DNA of 23,484 bases from a virus. The DNA lies in the IMG/VR virus record IMGVR_UViG_3300033894_000047, positions 1 through 23,484 of that record, one strand, 5' to 3'. A program made the position numbers and the translations under genes. The notes under the pieces were generated by a model that saw only the letters and a list, made by a program, of their open reading frames with translations, did not search any database and was not told the origin of the DNA. Of this stretch, positions 20,121 through 23,484 are shown piece by piece (position 1 is the first letter of the stretch; the number at the start of each line of letters is the position of its first letter).

Positions 20121-21628
20121 TGCCCATCCTGGACCAGTACGGACGCCCAATCCCCACGGAGCCCCCCAAGGCGGCCCGGGGCAGCCTGCCGGTGTGGCGG
20201 CCCTTCGCCGGCTACCCCTCCCGCGGCCTCACCCCCGAGCGGCTGGCCCGGATCCTCCGGGAGGGGGCCGAGGGCTACCTGGCCGAGCAGGCGGAGCTCT
20301 TCCTGGAGATGGAGGAGAAGGACGCCCTCCTCTTCTCCCTCCTCCAGACCCGGAAGTTGGCCGTCATCGGCCTGGACTGGCGGCTGGAGCCCGCCGAGGC
20401 CTCCCGCCAGGGGAGGCGGGTCCTCGGGGCCCTGGAGGAGGTGTGGTGGAACCTCCCCTTGGAGGACCTGATGCTGGACCTCCTCTCCGCCATCCCCCAG
20501 GGGGTGAGCGTGGTGGCCGTGGCCTGGGAGTGGGACGGCCTCCTCTGGCGGCCCGCCCGGTTCCGCTGGGTCCACCCCGGGGCCCTGGCCTACGAGGAGG
20601 CCCACGACCGCTTCCTCCTGGTGGGGGAGCGGGGGGAGGCGGAACCCTTCCCCTACGGAGCGGCCATAGAGCACCGCTACAAGGCCCGCTCGGGCCTCCC
20701 CACCCGGGCCGGGCTCATGCGGAGCCTGGCCTGGCTCTACCTCTTCAAGCACTACGCCCTCAAGGACTGGGTGGTCTTCGCCGAGACCTACGGCCAGCCC
20801 TACCGCATCGGCCGGTACGACCCCGCCGCCGGGGAGGAGGAAAGGCGGCGGCTGGAGGAGGCCGTGAAATCCCTGGGGGCGGACGCCGCCGGGGTCATCT
20901 CCAAGGACACGGAGATCCAGATCCTGGAGGCGGCCAAGGGGCAGGGCCCCCAGGTGTACGAGAGCCTGATCCGCCTCGTGAACCGGGAGATGGCCCAGGC
21001 GGTCCTGGGGCAGACCCTCACCTCCAGCGAGGGGGACGGGGGGAGCTACGCCCTGGCCAAGGTGCACGAGCGGGTGCGGATAGACCTCCTCCGGGCCGAC
21101 GCCCGCGCCCTGGCCAAGACCCTCCGGGAGGGCCTCCTCAAGCCCTTCGTGGCCTTCAACTTCGGCCCCGAGCTCCTGGACCTCGCCCCCTACCCCGTGC
21201 CCGAGGTGGAGGAGGAGCGGGACCTGGAGAGCCGGGCCCGGGTGCTCCAGGCCCTCCAGGGCATGGGCCTCGCCCTGCCCGAGGCCTGGCTCCGGGAGGA
21301 GTTCGGGGTGCCCGCCCCCGGGGAAGGGGAGGCGGTCCTCCCCGCCCGCGCCCTCCAGGAACGGCGGCCCCGGGGCATGGTGGCGGGTCAGGCCTTCGTG
21401 GACGCCCTGGCGGACCGCCTCCTGGAGCGGGTCCCCATGCCCGGCCTCCCCGACCTCCTCCGGGCCATCGCCGAGGCCCAGGACTACGAGGACCTGAGGC
21501 GGCGCCTCCTCGCCCTCTACCCCGGCATCCCCTTCGCCGAGCTGGCCCAGCTCCTGGACGCGGCCCTCGCCCTCTCGGAGCTGGCGGGCAGGCTGGCCCA
21601 GCGCCAGGACAGTGGCCTGGACGGTTGA
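20120..21628 (+). CDS. Portal protein (Mu gp29-like, DUF935)
   Basis: The protein is 502 residues. MPILDQYGRPIPTEPPKAAR, FLEMEEKDALLFSLLQTRKL, VIGLDWRLEPAE, the central LAWLYLFKHYALKDWVVFAE, TYGQPYRIGRYD and the conserved MAQAVLGQTLTSSEG are hallmarks of DUF935 portals. It forms the dodecameric ring through which DNA enters and to which the tail attaches. Length fits the family (~500). Position between terminase and MuF-type genes is canonical. It overlaps the next gene by 17 nt. Confidence 0.93.
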   Translation: MPILDQYGRPIPTEPPKAARGSLPVWRPFAGYPSRGLTPERLARILREGAEGYLAEQAELFLEMEEKDALLFSLLQTRKLAVIGLDWRLEPAEASRQGRRVLGALEEVWWNLPLEDLMLDLLSAIPQGVSVVAVAWEWDGLLWRPARFRWVHPGALAYEEAHDRFLLVGERGEAEPFPYGAAIEHRYKARSGLPTRAGLMRSLAWLYLFKHYALKDWVVFAETYGQPYRIGRYDPAAGEEERRRLEEAVKSLGADAAGVISKDTEIQILEAAKGQGPQVYESLIRLVNREMAQAVLGQTLTSSEGDGGSYALAKVHERVRIDLLRADARALAKTLREGLLKPFVAFNFGPELLDLAPYPVPEVEEERDLESRARVLQALQGMGLALPEAWLREEFGVPAPGEGEAVLPARALQERRPRGMVAGQAFVDALADRLLERVPMPGLPDLLRAIAEAQDYEDLRRRLLALYPGIPFAELAQLLDAALALSELAGRLAQRQDSGLDG

Positions 21629-22802
21629 GCCCGACCCCCTTCAGCCCGAGGAGGCCCTGGCCTGGTTCCGGGCCAGGCTCCCCCTCCCCGATCCCGAGTT
21701 CCGGGCCCTCCGGGAGGAGGCGAGGCGCCGGGCCTTCTGGGTCTCGGGCCTGGCCGCCTTGGACATGGTGCAGGAGGTCATGGACGCCCTGGAGGCGGCC
21801 CTGAGGGAGGGGACCACCTTTGGCGACTTTCAAAAGGCCCTCTCCGAGCGGGTGAAAAGCGCCTGGGCCGAGGGGAGCCGCCACCGCCTGGAGGCCGTCT
21901 TCCGCACCAACCTCCAGCTGGCCTATGGGGCGGGGCGGTGGAAGGAGGCCGTCTCCACCCGGGAGCTCAGGCCCTACTGGGGCCTCTCCGTGGTGCTGGA
22001 CGGGCGCACCTCCGAGGTGTGCCGGCCCCTGGCCGGGGTGGTCCTCCCCGCCGACGACCCCTTCTGGCGCACCCACGTCCCGCCCCTCCACTACAACTGC
22101 CGGACCGTCCTGGTCACCTACGCCCGGGAGGAGGGGGAAAGGCGGGCCTGGAGGGAGCCTCCGGCCCACGAGCCCCAGCCGGGCTTCGGCCGCCCCCCCA
22201 CGGAAGACGAGTGGAGCCCGGACCCCAAGGACTACCATCCCGAGCTCTGGGGGGCGTACCTGAGGGCCCTTGCCGCCCTGCCCGAGGCGAGGGACCGCCT
22301 CAGGCGGCTCGCGGAAAGCCGGGGCCGGGAAAAGCCAGAGCCCAGGGACTGGCTCTTCGCCGCCGGGACGATGGCGGGTAGCCCCTTCAACCGCAAGACC
22401 CGGTCTGTCCCCGAGGAACTGCGGTCCTCCCTTGGCGGCGGGCGGGCCACCGTGCTGGACATCCACGTGGCAAAGCGGGTTTCGGACGGGGACCTGGCCC
22501 CGGGCACGTCCCCTGAGGTGTACGAGCGCCTGTGCCGCGAAGCCCCCGCCCACCCCGAGGCGGCCCTCTTCGCCTACGCCCGGGCCCAGGGGCCGGTGCT
22601 GGCCGCCCTGGCCCCCGCCTCCTTCCTGTCCGAGGGGGTCCGCGGCCCCCGGCTCAGGGCCTTCTGGTTCGTGGTATACTCTTTCCACAGCGGGACGTTG
22701 GTGACCGGATACAGCGTCAACGCCCTGCGTGAGCTGAACATCCCGTGGGAGGAAGTGACGTGGCTCAAGAAGCCGCCCTGGCTTACCGCCCCCTCCAGCT
22801 AG
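21612..22802 (+). CDS. Head morphogenesis protein (Mu gp30/MuF-like) with C-terminal extension
   Basis: The protein is 396 residues from GTG at 21612. The MuF core is clear: the GDFQKALSERV region, RTNLQLAYGAGRWKEA, LDGRTSEVCRPLAG and PPLHYNCRTVLVTY (residues ~95-170). Residues ~240-396 (RDWLFAAGTMAGSPFNRKTR ... AFWFVVYSFHSGTLVTGYSV) are an extension beyond the core, ending in DNA with lower GC than the rest. MuF proteins often carry variable C-terminal domains, some of them toxins of polymorphic systems. I do not recognise this one. The following small gene overlaps it. Confidence 0.88.
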   Translation: MAWTVEPDPLQPEEALAWFRARLPLPDPEFRALREEARRRAFWVSGLAALDMVQEVMDALEAALREGTTFGDFQKALSERVKSAWAEGSRHRLEAVFRTNLQLAYGAGRWKEAVSTRELRPYWGLSVVLDGRTSEVCRPLAGVVLPADDPFWRTHVPPLHYNCRTVLVTYAREEGERRAWREPPAHEPQPGFGRPPTEDEWSPDPKDYHPELWGAYLRALAALPEARDRLRRLAESRGREKPEPRDWLFAAGTMAGSPFNRKTRSVPEELRSSLGGGRATVLDIHVAKRVSDGDLAPGTSPEVYERLCREAPAHPEAALFAYARAQGPVLAALAPASFLSEGVRGPRLRAFWFVVYSFHSGTLVTGYSVNALRELNIPWEEVTWLKKPPWLTAPSS

Positions 22803-23050
22803 CCCGCGCCTACGTGGACTGGGTGCGGGAGCTTTTGGACCTGGGGGAAGAAGCGGACCCGGACGAGCTCCTGGAGGCCGTGGAGGAGTGGAGCCGCTTC
22901 CGCCACTACCTCCAGGACGCCGCCCAGGAGGACCGGGAGGCCGTCCTGGCCCTGGCCCGGGAAGTGTTCGCCGAGAGGGCGAGGCTTGCGGCCCAGGGGT
23001 TTCCCGTGCCCGAGACCTGGGAGGCCTTCCTCCGGGGGCTGGGCCTTTGA
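22760..23050 (+). CDS. Small acidic protein following MuF (unknown, possible partner)
   Basis: The protein is 96 residues from GTG at 22760 with GGAGG 7 nt upstream, overlapping the MuF gene by 43 nt. It is strongly acidic and helical (LARAYVDWVRELLDLGEEAD, DELLEAVEEWSRFRHYLQ, DREAVLALAREVFAER). It is the last gene of late operon 1 and is followed at once by a terminator. Small acidic proteins after a MuF with a variable C-terminus can be immunity proteins; here that is only a context-based guess. A structural or assembly chaperone role is an alternative. Confidence 0.65.
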   Translation: MAQEAALAYRPLQLARAYVDWVRELLDLGEEADPDELLEAVEEWSRFRHYLQDAAQEDREAVLALAREVFAERARLAAQGFPVPETWEAFLRGLGL

Positions 23051-23082
23051 GGGCCGGGGGGAACCCCGGCCCTCCTCCTTTT
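23051..23082 (+). terminator. Terminator of late operon 1
   Basis: GGGCCGGGG (23051-23059), loop GGAA, CCCCGGCCC (23064-23072), then TCCTCCTTTT. It begins right after the stop codon of the last gene. In Mu a second late operon would follow here, but no phage gene does. Confidence 0.85.
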
Positions 23083-23313
23083 GGGGCGTCCGGTTCTTCC
23101 CGGCGGATGGCCTTCTGCGCCCCTAGAAGCCCCCTAGAAGGCCCGGCCAGGACCCTGCCCAACCTTCCCCACTAGGCCCCGCCACCCCCAGCCTTCTCGG
23201 GCCTCTGAGGGTCGGTTTCTCCCCCCTGTTCACAGCGTCCAGCGCCCTTCAGGACGGGGCAAAGGCGGGTTTCTGACCTGGAGCGTGAGCGATCCCCGCA
23301 ACACTTACGCAAG
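23083..23313. other. Spacer between phage operon and rnpB, no gene seen
   Basis: No supported ORF. A tandem 10-bp repeat CCCCTAGAAG lies near 23120-23140. ACCTGGAGC near 23278-23286 resembles one left-end repeat in reverse orientation, but too weakly to call a phage right end. The junction between phage and host DNA must lie in or near this stretch. Confidence 0.4.
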
Positions 23314-23322
23314 TGGTAGAAT
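23314..23322 (+). promoter_or_regulatory. rnpB promoter, extended -10
   Basis: TGGTAGAAT (23314-23322) is an extended -10 box placed 7-8 nt before the expected rnpB 5' end at about 23330. No good -35 is seen. Confidence 0.55.
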
Positions 23323-23328
23323 AGGAGG

Positions 23329-23484
23329 TGCCCCAGGGCGGGCGTGCGGTCGCGCCCAGGGGACTTCCCCCCTGGGTGAGGAAAGTCCGGGCACCATAGG
23401 GCAGGGTGCCAGCTAACGGCTGGGCGGGGTAACCCGACGGAAAGTGCCACAGAGAAGAGACCGCCAGCGGCCGGGGCTTCCCCG
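23329..23484 (+). ncRNA. rnpB: RNase P RNA, 5' part (runs off the window)
   Basis: CCCCAGGGCGGGCG gives the 5' strand of helix P1. It is followed by a GC hairpin and the near-universal GAGGAAAGTCCGGGC, then ACCATAGGGCAGGGTGCCAG and the ACAGAGAAGAGACCGCC region. This is the conserved 5' half of type A bacterial RNase P RNA, the catalytic RNA that trims tRNA 5' ends. Its P1 strand pairs exactly with the 3' fragment at 265-279 of the opposite strand. Whether the gene is complete beyond the window cannot be seen. Confidence 0.93.

Larger units (their letters stand above)
310..23082. mobile_element. Mu-like transposable prophage, rearranged and probably defective
   Basis: The element encodes a MuA-like DDE transposase, a MuB-like ATPase, an S24 repressor opposed to a Ner/Cro-like HTH, and Mu-family head and tail proteins: gp27/28/29/30-like, I, T, gp36/37-like, G, L, M and gp41-like. 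The left end begins TGTAAGCG inside rnpB at 310 and carries four copies of a transposase-site-like repeat. The right end is not located: no matching repeats are seen, and the last phage feature is the terminator ending at 23082. At ~22.8 kb it is shorter than Mu (~37 kb). The tail tape measure, baseplate, fibre and lysin genes are absent, and both repressor and transposase genes are interrupted. Confidence 0.85.

Noticed and set aside
19879-21804. 641-codon open frame overlapping terminase, portal and MuF
   Set aside because: A shadow frame, rich in Pro/Gly/Arg, created by high GC3 of the real genes.
310-23082. Site-specific integration into the 3' end of rnpB by an integrase
   Set aside because: No tyrosine or serine integrase is encoded; the recombination genes are a DDE transposase and a MuB-like ATPase, and the rnpB pieces are not in the orientation that att duplication would give.
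23120-23140. Tandem CCCCTAGAAG repeat as an attachment site
   Set aside because: Only two 10-bp units and no matching sequence at the left end.
23272-23290. Possible inverted transposase site (ACCTGGAGC, with TG and C matching beyond) marking the right phage end
   Set aside because: Only one weak copy, no GGTAAG complement and no neighbouring repeats; nine GC-rich matching bases can occur by chance here.

Overview
The window is a Thermus-type chromosome segment carrying a Mu-like (transposable) prophage. Host evidence: the left edge encodes the N-terminus of MraZ on the minus strand, behind MraZ boxes. Between mraZ and the phage lies the last ~45 nt of an RNase P RNA gene (rnpB) with its terminator, also minus strand. 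The right edge holds the promoter and first ~155 nt of rnpB on the plus strand. The high GC, the many GTG/TTG starts, the 1-4 base gene overlaps and an apparently leaderless early transcript all fit Thermus.

Layout. 1-309: mraZ and the rnpB 3' end. 310-1041: AT-richer non-coding phage terminus with transposase-site-like repeats, helically phased AAAAGGCGG tracts and several copies of GTAGACAGCGT. 1319-7850 (minus): late operon 2, reading holin-like protein, Mu I-type protease/scaffold, decoration protein, T-type major capsid, gp36-like, gpG-like, gp37-like, small protein, tail sheath, tail tube, and a tail-assembly chaperone with a -1 frameshift extension. 7948-8601 (minus): S24/LexA-type repressor split by an in-frame TAG. 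8697-17464 (plus): early/middle operon, reading Ner/Cro-like HTH, frameshifted MuA-like DDE transposase, MuB-like ATPase and about 17 small, mostly unrecognised proteins, including an excisionase-like HTH and a four-helix membrane protein fused to a winged helix. 17535-23050 (plus): late operon 1, reading small membrane proteins, gp27-like small terminase, large terminase, DUF935 portal, MuF-type head protein with a C-terminal extension, and a small acidic protein. 23051-23082: terminator. 23083-23328: short spacer and rnpB promoter.

How it works together. The repressor and the Ner-like protein face each other across a perfect operator palindrome that overlaps the early promoter and the start codon. 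Both late operons are preceded by the same composite element: a sigma-A-type promoter, GCTAGAGTGGGATA, and a 9-bp GC hairpin. One copy overlaps the end of the repressor gene and the other the end of the early operon, so the two late blocks look co-regulated. They correspond to Mu's Plys and PI late operons, but here they diverge instead of lying in tandem.

State of the element. The repressor has an amber codon, the transposase has a frameshift, and no tape measure, baseplate, fibre or endolysin gene is visible. The rnpB 5' end lies on the strand opposite to the 3' end at the other flank. A rearranged, probably decaying Mu-like prophage, shaped by at least one inversion, is the simplest reading. 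The twin promoter-leader elements and the internal DNA-motif clusters are the most novel features.
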